Below are positions 19,661-29,700 of a DNA stretch of 64,000 nucleotides, piece by piece. The stretch is from NCBI RefSeq assembly GCF_001187505.1, contig NZ_CP012150.1:1054001-1118000 (forward strand). Direction: 5' to 3'. The notes under the pieces were generated by a model. That model worked only from the letters and a program-made list of their open reading frames with translations, had not been told where the DNA came from and made no database searches. How positions within the stretch are numbered: the first letter of the stretch is position 1; every line of letters starts with the position of its first letter. The translations under genes were made by a program, and so were the position numbers. The stretch is from Mycolicibacterium goodii (lineage in GTDB: Bacteria > Actinomycetota > Actinomycetes > Mycobacteriales > Mycobacteriaceae).

Positions 19661-19843
19661 CCAGCTGCGGCACGCGAACTGATGCGGCCGGTGCTCACCC
19701 TCGACGCCGCCACGCCGGTGTACTCGGCTCTGCACACCATGCGGGAAACCCGGAGCCATCTGGCAGTCATCGAACGTGACGGCCGGATCAGCGGGTTGCT
19801 CACCCTCACCGATGTGCTGTCCCGTCTCTTGCCCACGGCGTGA
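19661..19843 (+). pseudogene. C-terminal remnant of a CBS-domain (CorC/DUF21-type) gene
   Basis: After a stop at 19658-19660 the plus strand stays open for 60 codons to TGA at 19841-19843. It encodes ARELMRPVLTLDAATPVYSA and then HLAVIERDGRISGLLTLTDVLSRLL, a clear second CBS motif as at the end of DUF21-CBS (CorC/hemolysin-like) ion-efflux membrane proteins. The rest of the gene is absent from the window, so this is a scar left where the toxin-like segment joined. No start codon or ribosome site is present. Confidence 0.7.
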
Positions 19844-19848
19844 CGCCG

Positions 19849-21591
19849 TCAGCCGCGCACCTCGGTGAGGTAGTTGTAGATGGTGTAGCGGGTCACGTCG
19901 AGTTGCCCCGCGACGTGCTCCACCGAGTCACGGATGAGGAAGAAGCCGGCCTCGTCGAGTTCCCGCACCACCGCGGCCTTGTGTTGCTTCTTCATCTCCG
20001 TCGGCGGCACGCCGACCTTGGCGATTGCCCGGTCGATGAGGAAACGCTGCAGGCTGTCGATGTCCCGCGGGAAGGTCTCGGGCCGCTCGGGCGCTCCTTC
20101 GGTGACCGCCTCGGAAACCGTCTCTGTCATCGCGCTGTTCACGCACAGACAGCCGACCGCGACACCGTCGGCGTCGCGCAGGAACAGCGTCGACGAGCGG
20201 ATGGGGCTGCCGTCGGGACTGTTGGTGCGGTAGTTGATCAGGTCCTGGGTGGTGCCGCGCCGGATCAACCCGAGCAGCAGGTCGGTCATGGGACCGCCGA
20301 CGGTGCGGCCGGTGAGGTCACCGGCGATCGCGACGATCGAATCGGGCAGCCGCGAAAGGTCGTGCAGCAGCACCTCGTTGCCCGGCCCCAGCATGGCCGC
20401 CAGGCCGTGCACCGCGGGCACCAGGGACGTGAGCAGTTCGTGGGTGGCGGGCCCGGCGGCCGAAGGTGGTGCGAGCGTGGCCGTTCGCGTTGTGGTGAGC
20501 GCCGCGAGCGCGGACCGTACTTCGTCGACGACGTCCATCGGGGTCGACGCGTGCGGCGACAACCTGACGTGCTCGGGCCGCACGGTCGCGGCGATGCCCG
20601 CGGCGCTGAGCGCGATACCCACCTGCTCGGCCGGATGATCGGGCAGCGTGAACGCCAGGATGCCCGCGCGCCGGTCGGTGGCCGAAACGATGGCGGCGCC
20701 GAGGGATTCGAGCATGTCCTGCAGTGCGTCGACCCGTTCGGCGATGCGCGCGGCGATGGCCGTGACGCCCGCGTCCTCGACAAGTTCGAGCGCCGCGGCG
20801 AACGCACCCGAGGTGACCGGGCTCAGGTTGGAGATCGACCACGCGGCCGCCGTGCTCTCCGGCGGGTGGATCGTGTTGTCGAACAGGCCCGGATCGCGGG
20901 CGCCCGTCCAGCCGGACAGCACCGGGTCCATGCGTTCGAGCGTCCGGTCGGACAGCATCGCGAAACCGGTTCCCCACCCGGCGCGCAGCCACTTCTGCCC
21001 GCCGACCACCAGGATGTCGGCGACCTCCCACGGCGCCTCGATGACCCCGAACCCCTGGATGCCGTCGACGACGAACAACCGGTCACCGATCACCTCACGC
21101 AGCGCCGCCAGGTCGGCGCGGTAGCCGGTGCGGAAGTCGACGGCGCTGACCGAGACCACGGTGACGTCGTCGGTGAGCGCCTCGGCCACCGCGTCGGGGG
21201 TCACCTTGCCCGCGGGCAGGCGCCGCACCGTGACGCGGCCTGCCTGTTCGGCACGCGCCCACGGGTAGGTGTTGGCCGGGAACTCGGCCTCGGAGACCAA
21301 TACCGTTGCGCCGGGCACGCTGAACGCGGCCTGCAACAGACCCATGCTCGTATGCGGTTGCAGCACAATGTGATCGGTGTCGCTGCCGCACAGGCGCGCC
21401 GCGGCCGCCTTGGCCCGCACCTCCTGCCGCATCAGTTCGTCGACGGTCGCAGGGCCCGCGTGCGCCGACTGCTCCAGCAGCCGTGCGGTGGTGTCGAGCA
21501 CCGCATACGAGGGCGGGCCGAACCGCGCGAAGTCCAGGTACCCGGCCGACTCGTCGAACTGCAGCAGGTAGCGCGGCGAGATGGGCCTCAC
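19849..21591 (-). CDS. Class V aminotransferase fused to a YheO-like PAS/HTH regulator
   Basis: A 580-aa two-part protein. Residues 1-360 form a PLP-dependent class V (cysteine-desulfurase-like) domain with the PLP lysine in [16 protein letters not shown]. Residues about 385-580 read as a YheO-like PAS domain ([22 protein letters not shown], then [12 protein letters not shown]) and a C-terminal helix-turn-helix ([20 protein letters not shown] and [14 protein letters not shown]). YheO-type proteins are DNA-binding regulators. GTG 21591 overlaps the ABC ATPase stop (GTGA), so it is the last gene of the importer operon. Likely roles are metabolism of the imported amino acid, control of the operon, or both. 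The fusion is continuous with no stop or frame change. Confidence 0.8.
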   Translation of the reverse strand: MRPISPRYLLQFDESAGYLDFARFGPPSYAVLDTTARLLEQSAHAGPATVDELMRQEVRAKAAAARLCGSDTDHIVLQPHTSMGLLQAAFSVPGATVLVSEAEFPANTYPWARAEQAGRVTVRRLPAGKVTPDAVAEALTDDVTVVSVSAVDFRTGYRADLAALREVIGDRLFVVDGIQGFGVIEAPWEVADILVVGGQKWLRAGWGTGFAMLSDRTLERMDPVLSGWTGARDPGLFDNTIHPPESTAAAWSISNLSPVTSGAFAAALELVEDAGVTAIAARIAERVDALQDMLESLGAAIVSATDRRAGILAFTLPDHPAEQVGIALSAAGIAATVRPEHVRLSPHASTPMDVVDEVRSALAALTTTRTATLAPPSAAGPATHELLTSLVPAVHGLAAMLGPGNEVLLHDLSRLPDSIVAIAGDLTGRTVGGPMTDLLLGLIRRGTTQDLINYRTNSPDGSPIRSSTLFLRDADGVAVGCLCVNSAMTETVSEAVTEGAPERPETFPRDIDSLQRFLIDRAIAKVGVPPTEMKKQHKAAVVRELDEAGFFLIRDSVEHVAGQLDVTRYTIYNYLTEVRG

Positions 21592-22355
21592 GCGAGTACC
21601 CGCGCCAGGAACTGGCGGGTGCGGTCGTGCTCGGGGTCCTTGAGCACCCGGTCGGGCGGACCGGTCTCCACGACCGTGCCGTCGGCCATGAACACCACCT
21701 CGTCGGCGGCCTCTGCGGCGAAGCCGATCTCGTGCGTCACCACGACCATCGTCATCCCTTCCCGGGCCAGGCTGTTCATCACGGCCAGCACCTCGCCGAC
21801 CAACTCGGGGTCGAGTGCGGAGGTGGGCTCGTCGAACAGCATCAGTTTCGGTTTCATCGCCAGCGAGCGGGCGATGGCCACGCGTTGCTGCTGCCCGCCG
21901 GACAGTTGCGCGGGGAACGCGTCGGCACGGTCGGCCAGGCCGACCCGCTCGAGCAGTTCCATGCCGTCGCGGCGCGCCACCTCGGGGGAGACGCCGCGCA
22001 CTCGGACCGGGCCTTCGATGATGTTCTCCAAGGCGGTGCGGTGGCCGAACAGGTTGAACCGCTGGAACACCATGCCGATGTCGCGGCGCTGCCTGGCGAC
22101 GTCCCGCTCACGCAACTCGTGCAGTTTGCCGTCGCGCAACGCGAACCCGATGGGTTCGCCGTCGACCCACACCTGTCCGGCGTCGATGGTCTCCAGGTGG
22201 TTGAGGCACCGCAGGAACGTGCTCTTGCCCGCACCGGACGGCCCCAGCAGGCACACCACCTCGCCGCGGCGCACCTGCAGATCGATACCGCGCAGAACCT
22301 CGGTGTGGCCGTAGCTCTTTCGCACACCGACCGCGTGCAGCAGCGGATCAGACAC
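21588..22355 (-). CDS. Polar amino acid ABC transporter ATPase
   Basis: A 255-aa ATPase of the GlnQ/HisP group: Walker [15 protein letters not shown]-loop VFQRFNLF, signature [12 protein letters not shown], Walker [15 protein letters not shown] and H-loop [13 protein letters not shown] 22355 overlaps the permease stop by 8 nt. It powers uptake with the permease and lipoprotein encoded just upstream. The substrate class, a polar amino acid or opine-like compound, is inferred from the family. Confidence 0.9.
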   Translation of the reverse strand: MSDPLLHAVGVRKSYGHTEVLRGIDLQVRRGEVVCLLGPSGAGKSTFLRCLNHLETIDAGQVWVDGEPIGFALRDGKLHELRERDVARQRRDIGMVFQRFNLFGHRTALENIIEGPVRVRGVSPEVARRDGMELLERVGLADRADAFPAQLSGGQQQRVAIARSLAMKPKLMLFDEPTSALDPELVGEVLAVMNSLAREGMTMVVVTHEIGFAAEAADEVVFMADGTVVETGPPDRVLKDPEHDRTRQFLARVLA

Positions 22356-23241
22356 GGGCGCTCCTCTTCAGCGGCACCGCGCGCAGGGCCCTGGTGGCCT
22401 GCGCCGCGGCGCTGCGCTGGGCCCCGCCGAACCACCGCTCCAGATAGTGCTGACCGAAACCGGCGACCGTGACCACCACCATGTACCAGATCGCCGCGGC
22501 GAACAGGGTTTCCATCACCAGCAGGTTGTTCGACGAGATGTTGTTGGCGGCGTGCAGCAGTTCGGTCACACCGATCACCGACGCGATCGAGGTGCCCTTG
22601 AGCATGTCGATGAAATCGTTTCCGGTGGGCGGGATGATCACCCGCATGGCCTGCGGCAGCACGATGCGGCGCAACGTCTGGGCCGGGGTCATGCCGATGG
22701 ACTTGGCGGCCTCGACCTGACCCGAATCGACACTGTTCAGTCCGGCCCGCACGATCTCGGCCATGTACGCGCTCTCGTTGAGCGCCAGGCCGAGAAGCGC
22801 CGCGGTGAAGGCGCTCACGAGCGCATTGGTGGGTTCCTGCAACAGGTATCCGCCCATGGGCAGCGGGATCGAGATCACCGGGACGACCAGGGCGAGGTTG
22901 TACCAGATGAGGATCTGCAGCAGCACCGGCAGACCGCGGAACAACCAGATGTAGGCCGCGGCGAACCACCGCGCCACCGGGTTCGCGCTGCGTCGCAGCA
23001 GCGCGATGCCGACCCCGATGACGATGGCCGCGGCCTGCGCGACGATCGCGAGCAGCACGGTGTTGACCAGGCCGACGACCATGACGCGGTAGACCACGAA
23101 GTCGGGCACCGACGACCACTTGATCTGGGCGCGGGACAGCGCGATGAACAGCAGGACCAGCAGCGTGACGATGACGGCGGCGCCGACCCACCGACCCCAG
23201 TGCCGGAGCCGGACGATCGGCAGGGGCTCAGCTACCGCCAT
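22348..23241 (-). CDS. Polar amino acid ABC transporter permease (HisM/GlnP type)
   Basis: A 297-aa inner-membrane protein with about five to six helices and the permease-ATPase contact loop ([35 protein letters not shown], split by residues 165-200) and [20 protein letters not shown] 23241 overlaps the lipoprotein gene by 14 nt and has AAGGAG 10 nt before it; a longer start at 23265 is possible. One permease gene implies a homodimer. Confidence 0.88.
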   Translation of the reverse strand: MAVAEPLPIVRLRHWGRWVGAAVIVTLLVLLFIALSRAQIKWSSVPDFVVYRVMVVGLVNTVLLAIVAQAAAIVIGVGIALLRRSANPVARWFAAAYIWLFRGLPVLLQILIWYNLALVVPVISIPLPMGGYLLQEPTNALVSAFTAALLGLALNESAYMAEIVRAGLNSVDSGQVEAAKSIGMTPAQTLRRIVLPQAMRVIIPPTGNDFIDMLKGTSIASVIGVTELLHAANNISSNNLLVMETLFAAAIWYMVVVTVAGFGQHYLERWFGGAQRSAAAQATRALRAVPLKRSARV

Positions 23242-24199
23242 TGATCGCGGGCTCCTTGCGCGCACCCTGCTCGACGCCCCAGCTCTGCAGGATCGTCTCG
23301 TAGGTGCCGTCGGTCATCAGTTCGCCGAGGGCCTTGGCCACCGCATCGCGCAGCGCGACGTTGTTCTTGTTGAAACCCATGCCGTACGGGCCGCCTTCGA
23401 TCGGCGGGCCGGGCACGACCTCGAACGCGTTGCCGTCACCGGCGGTGCGCGAGATGTACACCGCGCTCGGCAGATCGTTGAGGATCGCCGCGACGCGTCC
23501 GGTGCGCAACTGGTTCTGGTTCTGGGTGTCGCTGTCGGTGGCGGTGACGTTCACCGGCGGCTTGCCGCCCTGTTCGCACCGCTGGCTCTGCGCGGCGGCG
23601 AACTTCTGGTGGCTGGTGCCCTGGACGACGGCGACGTTCTTGCCGCACAACGAATCCGGTCCGGTGATGTTCTCCGGGTTGCCCTTCTGGATCATGATCG
23701 TGATGCCCGACGAGAAGTAGTCGACGAAGTCGATCTGCTGCTGCCGTTCCTTGGTGTCGTTCATCGCGGCCATGGTCATGTCGACGCGGCCGGATTGGAG
23801 GCTGGTGATCAGCGACCCGAACGCCATGTCCTGGTGTTTGGCCTGGACGCCGAGTTTCGCCGCGATGGCCTTGGCGAGGTCCACCTCGTAGCCGATCGGC
23901 GTCTTGCCGTCGCCGGCGTAGAAGTTGTTGGGCGCCGACTGGATGTTCGAACCGAGGTTGATGGTCTTGGACTGCGCGATCGACGGCGGAAGCGCCGCGG
24001 TGAGTGCCGGGTCGGCCTCGATCGCGGCGATCACCTCGGTGTTGTCGGGGATCGCCGACGCGGTGCCCGCGGCCTGGCTGTCCCCCGCGGCGTCTTCGGC
24101 GCTGCAGGCGACGGCGGTGCCGGCGGCGAGCAGCACCGCGGCGATCAGCACGCCCGGCCGGTGGCGACTACTCAGACGGGAACGCAGCGTTGTTGGCAT
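23228..24199 (-). CDS. Polar amino acid ABC transporter substrate-binding lipoprotein
   Basis: A 323-aa family 3 solute-binding protein. Signal peptide to Cys32 in the lipobox-like GTAVACSAED, then PNNFYAGDGKTPIGYEVDL, MAFGSLITSLQSGRVDMTMA and GPYGMGFNKNN, typical of amino-acid binders. ATG 24199 follows GGAGG at the right distance. It is the first gene of a four-gene operon and is preceded by paired palindromes near 24243-24287. Confidence 0.9.
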   Translation of the reverse strand: MPTTLRSRLSSRHRPGVLIAAVLLAAGTAVACSAEDAAGDSQAAGTASAIPDNTEVIAAIEADPALTAALPPSIAQSKTINLGSNIQSAPNNFYAGDGKTPIGYEVDLAKAIAAKLGVQAKHQDMAFGSLITSLQSGRVDMTMAAMNDTKERQQQIDFVDYFSSGITIMIQKGNPENITGPDSLCGKNVAVVQGTSHQKFAAAQSQRCEQGGKPPVNVTATDSDTQNQNQLRTGRVAAILNDLPSAVYISRTAGDGNAFEVVPGPPIEGGPYGMGFNKNNVALRDAVAKALGELMTDGTYETILQSWGVEQGARKEPAINGGS

Positions 24200-24242
24200 C
24201 AAGAACCTCCACAGAGCGGTGAGCGGTGTGATGCGCGGAACG

Positions 24243-24287
24243 CTACAACAATTTGTTGAAGTCGTCTCTACAAACTGTTGAGTCAAC
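24243..24287. promoter_or_regulatory. Paired CTACAA...TTG operator-like repeats before the ABC operon
   Basis: CTACAACAATTTGTTG (24243-24258, containing CAACAA/TTGTTG) and CTACAAACTGTTG (24268-24280) are related tandem sites, followed by GTTGA-G-TCAAC ending at 24287. They lie 44-88 nt before the lipoprotein start, in the promoter region. They are candidate sites for the YheO-like domain encoded at the end of the operon. Confidence 0.55.
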
Positions 24288-24305
24288 TGGTGGCACCAAC
24301 GACAA

Positions 24306-24327
24306 CCGCCCGGCCGGAGCCGGGCGG
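24306..24327 (-). terminator. Hairpin after the methylenetetrahydrofolate reductase gene
   Basis: Perfect 8-bp stem CCGCCCGG/CCGGGCGG around CCGGAG, 34 nt past the stop of the reductase on the minus strand. It separates that gene from the ABC operon. Confidence 0.65.
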
Positions 24328-24360
24328 AGAATGTCGGAACGGGCGCGTAGCCCAGGTCGG

Positions 24361-25254
24361 TCAGACCCGGTCGGGCGACCAGTACTCGAGCATCTCGGCG
24401 AATGTCGCGAACGCAGGCTTGGAGACACCGTAGGCGACCTCGAAATGGACGCTCAACGGGAAGCCGAGCGCACCGACCCCGTCGATGACCCGCTTGTAGA
24501 GATCGACCATCAGGCGCCGCTTGTCCTCGGGCTCCTGTCCGGCCAGCCGGCCCACGAACTCCTGCTCGGCCGCCACGGCCGGATTGCCCGGATCCTGGAT
24601 GAGCCACCTGATCAGCCCGACCTTCGTCTCCATCTTCGGCACGAAACCGAAGGACAGCAGGATCTCGGGTCGGTGCTCGGTGGTCCGCGCGAACTCGGTG
24701 AGGAAACCGACGATCGCGTCGGAGTACAGCAGCTGGGTCATGCCGTACGTCGCGCCCTGCTCGCACTTGAAGTTGAACCGGCCCTGCTCCCCCTCGCGGG
24801 TCGGGATCAGGATCGCACCGCGGTTGGGTACCAGGTCGGCGTACTTCGACAACGCGTCGGTGGGTGCCACACCCTCGCCCTCGCCGTCCTTCATGGTGCG
24901 GGGTACGCCGACGAAGGAGATTCCGTCGAACCCGGCCCCGCTGAGATCCGTCAGCCGCGTCCGCAGCGCCTCCTCACCCAGAAACGACGTGACCTGCGTG
25001 CACAGTCCCCGCATGCCGGGCAGCTCGGGCCGGATGATGTTCCAGTACTCGAGCACGTCCATCTTCGGCTTCATCTCGATGGGACGGTCGTCGTCCTCGT
25101 CGATCATCCCCGGGATCATCACGTGGCGGATGCGGCCCTCGATGCCCGTCTCGGCGGCAAGCGCCAGAACCTTGTGGGCCTCTTCGACCGCGTACGCGGC
25201 GCCGCGCTCGATGTTCGGCGGCACGAGCTCCAGCGCGATGGTGTTCAGCGGCAC
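24361..25254 (-). CDS. metF: Methylenetetrahydrofolate reductase, Rv2172c-like (flavin-free type)
   Basis: A 297-aa TIM-barrel protein starting PLNTIALELVPPNIERG from GTG 25254. It shares with Rv2172c-type MTHFRs the segments HVMIPGMIDEDDDRPIEMKPK, RGLCTQVTSFLGEEAL, SFVGVPRTMKDGEG and LIPTREGEQGRFNFKCEQGA. The enzyme makes 5-methyl-THF for methionine synthesis. From memory of published work on mycobacterial enzymes, this branch is monomeric, uses NADH and lacks bound FAD; that is not shown by the sequence. It is transcribed alone and ends at a hairpin. Confidence 0.8.
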   Translation of the reverse strand: MPLNTIALELVPPNIERGAAYAVEEAHKVLALAAETGIEGRIRHVMIPGMIDEDDDRPIEMKPKMDVLEYWNIIRPELPGMRGLCTQVTSFLGEEALRTRLTDLSGAGFDGISFVGVPRTMKDGEGEGVAPTDALSKYADLVPNRGAILIPTREGEQGRFNFKCEQGATYGMTQLLYSDAIVGFLTEFARTTEHRPEILLSFGFVPKMETKVGLIRWLIQDPGNPAVAAEQEFVGRLAGQEPEDKRRLMVDLYKRVIDGVGALGFPLSVHFEVAYGVSKPAFATFAEMLEYWSPDRV

Positions 25255-25392
25255 GGACCTGCTCCCATTTCCCTGACGACTTCACAGGTGGACCTGCCTA
25301 CCCTACGGAGTCGGCCTGCGAGTCCGCTCAGGACGTCGGCGATCGGCTGCTCGGACGCGCACACCGGCCGCGGGCCGTGATAGACCTCCCCC

Positions 25393-26154
25393 ATGGCTGA
25401 ACGCGTCAGATTCCCCAGTTCGACCGGCCCGATGCTGGCGGGCGCGATCGATCCGCCCGAGGGGAACGTGCGGGGCTGGGGGATCTTCTCGCACGGGTTC
25501 ACTTTGGGCAGGAACTCACCCGCCTGCTCGCGGATCTGCAAACAGCTGGCCAGTGAAGGCATCGGCATGTTGCGGTTCGACGCTCTCGGTCTCGGCGAAT
25601 CGGAGGGCGACTGGGGAGACGGATCGTTCACGGTCAAGGTCAACGACATCATCGAAGCCGGCCGGTTCATGGCCCAGCGCGGGACCCCGGCCGACATCCT
25701 GGTCGGGCATTCGTTCGGCGGCGCGGCGGTCCTCGCGGCGGCCCGGCAGATCCCCGGCGTGCGGGCCGTCGTGACGGTCGGGGCTCCGGTGGATCCCAAG
25801 CACGTCGAGCACCAGTACGACGCATGCCTGGAGCAGGTCCTGGCCGAGGGCAGCGGCGAGTGGATGGTGGGCGGGCGCACCCTGACCCTCAAGCGCGCGT
25901 TCGTCGAGGATGTCCGCGCCGCACAACTGCGCGACAAGATCCGGTCACTGCGCCTGCCGCTGCTCATCCTGCACTCCCCCACCGACAACACCGTCGGCAT
26001 CGAGAACGCCAGCCACATCTTCCAGACCGCACGCCATCCGCGCAGCTTCGTCTCCCTGGAAGGCTCCGAACACCTGCTGACCGGGCCCGGGCAGGCCCGC
26101 CGGGCCGGGCGGATCATCGGGGCCTGGGCGGATGCGTATCTGGGCGACCGCTGA
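25393..26154 (+). CDS. Alpha/beta hydrolase (serine hydrolase)
   Basis: The 253-aa hydrolase has oxyanion HGF near 34-36, GHSFGG with Ser107, an acid in HSPTDNTVG and the base in GSEHLL. It resembles the hydrolase half of hydrolase/OsmC fusion proteins. No signal or membrane segment is seen. ATG 25393 is 138 nt from the divergent reductase start. The next gene (lumazine synthase) begins 21 nt later, suggesting one transcript. Confidence 0.8.
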   Translation: MAERVRFPSSTGPMLAGAIDPPEGNVRGWGIFSHGFTLGRNSPACSRICKQLASEGIGMLRFDALGLGESEGDWGDGSFTVKVNDIIEAGRFMAQRGTPADILVGHSFGGAAVLAAARQIPGVRAVVTVGAPVDPKHVEHQYDACLEQVLAEGSGEWMVGGRTLTLKRAFVEDVRAAQLRDKIRSLRLPLLILHSPTDNTVGIENASHIFQTARHPRSFVSLEGSEHLLTGPGQARRAGRIIGAWADAYLGDR

Positions 26155-26175
26155 CGGCGTGACATAGTTCGCTAC

Positions 26176-26625
26176 ATGTCTGACGCCACCCAGATCGCGT
26201 TCGTACAGGCCACCTGGCACCGCAACATCGTCGATCAGGCACGGACCGGGTTCACCGACCGGATCCGCGACCTGGGGTTCGACGACGACGCCCTGGAGTT
26301 CTTCGAGGTGCCGGGGGCGTTCGAGATTCCCCTGGCCGCCAAGCGGCTGGCCCGCACCGGGCGTTACCGCGCGATCGTGGCCGCGGGCCTGGTGGTCGAC
26401 GGCGGCATCTACCGGCACGAGTTCGTCGCGACCGCCGTGATCGACGGCCTGATGCGCGTGCAACTCGACACCGACGTCCCCGTCTTCTCTGTGGTGCTCA
26501 CCCCGCATCACTTCCACGAGCACGACGAGCACGTGCGGTATTTCACCGAGCACTTCGTCAAGAAGGGCGCGGAGGCCGCCAACGCCGTCGCCGCGACCCT
26601 GGAACTGCACGCCTCGCTCGGCTGA
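26176..26625 (+). CDS. ribH: 6,7-dimethyl-8-ribityllumazine synthase, type II (RibH2-like)
   Basis: A 149-aa lumazine synthase with VPGAFEIPLAAKRLA, VVDGGIYRHEFVATAVIDGL and the long VLTPHHFHEHDEHVRYF loop in place of the usual LT[TV]xxxxQA region. That pattern is closest to type-II enzymes (decameric, as in Brucella RibH2), which act in riboflavin synthesis. The rib operon is not nearby, so this is likely a second copy beside a main ribH elsewhere. Assignment to type II rests on the His-rich loop. Confidence 0.8.
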   Translation: MSDATQIAFVQATWHRNIVDQARTGFTDRIRDLGFDDDALEFFEVPGAFEIPLAAKRLARTGRYRAIVAAGLVVDGGIYRHEFVATAVIDGLMRVQLDTDVPVFSVVLTPHHFHEHDEHVRYFTEHFVKKGAEAANAVAATLELHASLG

Positions 26626-26762
26626 CACCTCCCAAAACCGACCGCCCGCTATTGCCCTCTGGCCGTAGCTCTTTGAGCACGCAAGGGGCTGGTTACGTCA
26701 GGGTAAATTTCGGCTGACTCCGCCGAGTGCACGCGGTAGCCTTTATCGGGCAGGAGGCGGCC

Positions 26763-29700
26763 GTGACCCCTGGTGAGAACAGTGCGCTCATCGACGAATT
26801 GCTGGACCGCGCGGTGCGGGCCATCAACGAAGGGGATCGGGCCACGGCCGCGACGCTGGCCGGTGAGGTACTCGCCGTCGATCACGACAACCCGGACGCC
26901 GAGGATCTGCTCTCCGCCTCGGATCACGGCGAAATACGCCGTCTCACAATAATGTTCGCCGACCTTGTCGATTCGACCGGGTTGTCCACCCGGGTCGAAC
27001 CCGAAACCTATCACGCGCTGGTCGGGCAGTTCCGCAAGCACGTGGTCCGGATCGTCGGCAGCTACGAGGGCCACATCAGTTCGGTCAAGGGTGACGGTGT
27101 GCTGGTGCTGTTCGGGCATCCCAAGCCGCACGAAAACGATGTCAGACGGGCGATCTCGGCCGGTCTGGACATCGCCGGTGCCGTCGCGCATCTCAGCGAG
27201 CAGGCCGAGCGCAAGTTCGGGGTGACGATCGACGTGCGCATCGGAATCCACCGCGGGGTCGTCTACCTGGATGTCGAGCAGGACGACATCTACGGCCTCG
27301 CGGCGAACCTGGCATCACGGTTGACCGCACTCGCCGAACCCGGCAGCGTTGTCGTATCGGACGCGGTGGCACCGTTGGTGCGCGAGCATTTCGAACTCGA
27401 CGATCGTCCGCCCGTACCGGTGAAGGGCATCGACGGCGTGCTGGCCCACCATATCGTCGCCGCGGAACGGTCCGCGGACACCCCGGCCCGCTCGGTGCCG
27501 CTCATCGGCCGTGCCGGCGAACGCGCATGTCTGCGCGAATGCTGCCGCCGAGCGCACGAGGGGACGCTGAACGTGCCTGGCGTCGCCTTCCGCGGTGAGG
27601 CGGGAATCGGCAAGACCCGCCTGGCGGTCGAGGCCGCCGACATGGTCAAGGCTTGCGGCGGAACGGTCGTCGAACTGCGCGGCTCACCGCTGCACACCGA
27701 CACCGGCCTGTACCCGGTGCGCAGGTTCATCGAACGGCGTTGCGGCATCACCAGACTCACCGACGGAGCGGCCAGGCTGCGGCTGCTGTTTGACGAATTG
27801 CGTTCGCACAACCTGGATCCCACTGCAGCGTTACCGCTGCTGGCACCTGTTCTGGGAGTGGGCCCGGAACACGGCTACCGGCAGGCAGCGGTCGAAGGCC
27901 GCACACTCTACGAACTGATCGCCGCGACCGTGCGTGACTACCTGACGGCGTGCCTCGGCACCGGGATGAACCTGCTGATCACCGAGGACCTGCACTGGTA
28001 CGACCCCTCCACCATGGAACTGGTCGGGTCGATGCTCTCGAGCGCAAACGGGCGGCGACTGGTGGTGATGACCGGCCGCGACGGCACGTGGCTGCGCGAC
28101 GACTGGCCGGTGCACACCTTCGACCTGACACCGCTGAGCGACGCGGAATCCGACGCGTTGATCCGGGCGCTCGACCCCACGGTGGGCCGACAACAGCGGG
28201 CCGAGGTGTGCAGACGCTGTGACGGCGTGCCGTTCCACATCGAGCATGTGGTGGCCGGGATCGGCACCCTGGAGGACCAGGCGCGGGTACCCGAGGCGCT
28301 GTATGACCCGTTGTTCACGCGCATGCACACCGATACCGATGTGGTGCCGGTGCTGGAGGCCGCGGCCGTGATCGGGCGCACCGGTGACCTCGCGCTGCTG
28401 CGGTCGGTGCTCGACGACGGCGCCCGACCGGATTCCGCGGCCGGTGTCGACGTCGAAGGCGTCGTCGCCGAACTCACCGCCATCCGGGTCCTCGAACCGG
28501 TCGGCGCCGACGGATGGCGGTTCCGGCACGAACTGCTCCGCGAGGTCGCGATCGAACTCGCACCACCCAGCGTGCACCGGCAACTGCACGCACGCACCGC
28601 CAACGCGCTGGTGCGCGCCGCCGTCGATGTGGAACCGGACTGGCCGGTGGTGGCGGGCCACTACGCGCAGGCGCACCGGTTCGCCGAAGCGGCGCAGGCG
28701 TACCAGAAGGCGTCCGTCGTCGCGCGCCGGCGCGGCGCGCTACAGGAGGCGCTGGACTGCCTGACCAACGCCCTCACCCAGATATCGAACTGCCGTCCCG
28801 GTCCGACCCGTGATCGTGCCGAGTTCGCCGTGCGGTTGGAGCGCGGTTTCATCCTCGGCGCCTCGCTGGGCACGATGAGCGGCGAGGTTCCCCGCGAGTT
28901 CCAACGCTGCCTGGATCTGGCGAACGCGGGCAACAACGACGACGACCTCTTCGCCGCGCTCAGCGCCCTGGTCAGCTACTACGTTCCGCGCGCGGAACTG
29001 CAGCGTGCCCGAGATCTTCTGGAGTCGCTGCCGGGACGGCTCACCGAGAACCGGAGGTGGAGTTACCCGGCCATCTCGTCGGCGCTGGGATCGGTGCTGT
29101 GGCTGCAGGGCGACTTCGCCTCGGCGCGCAAGTATCTGGGCCGATCCCTCGAGGAATGGGTCGAGCACGATCCACGCGAACTTGACAACGCCTGGTGGGT
29201 GAACTCGGACCCCGTGTCGACGGCGCACACTTATCTGGCGCTGACCCACCTCGTCCGTGGCGATCTCACGCGCGCCGAGGAGGAACTCACCGCGTCGGTG
29301 AACCGTTGCGAGAATCTCGAATACCCGCAGAATGCGTACAACCGGCAGCACACCTACTTCAAAGAGATCTGGGTGTGCATCGAGTGCGGGCGGCTCGACG
29401 AGGCGGCCGCCGCGGCTGCCGAGATGCGCCGCAGCGCCGAGCAGACCGGCCTCGATCTGTGGCGCATGGTGAGTTCGACCGAGTATGCGACGGTCAAGGC
29501 CCTGATGGCGTTGCGTGACGGCGCCGATGCCGACGCCTTGCAGGTCCACGCCGATCGGCTGATTCGCCGGGTGGACGGATCGCGGATGATGAGCCTGAAC
29601 GTCTACCTCACCTTCCACGACGCCGTGATCGGCAGGCTGCTGACGGCGGCAGGCCTACCCGGCCGGGCGCGCGAACGTCTTGATCTGGCGCTGCAGCATG

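Noticed and set aside
22447..23244. Open frame antisense to the amino-acid permease
   Set aside because: Asp/His/Arg-rich shadow of a hydrophobic membrane protein.
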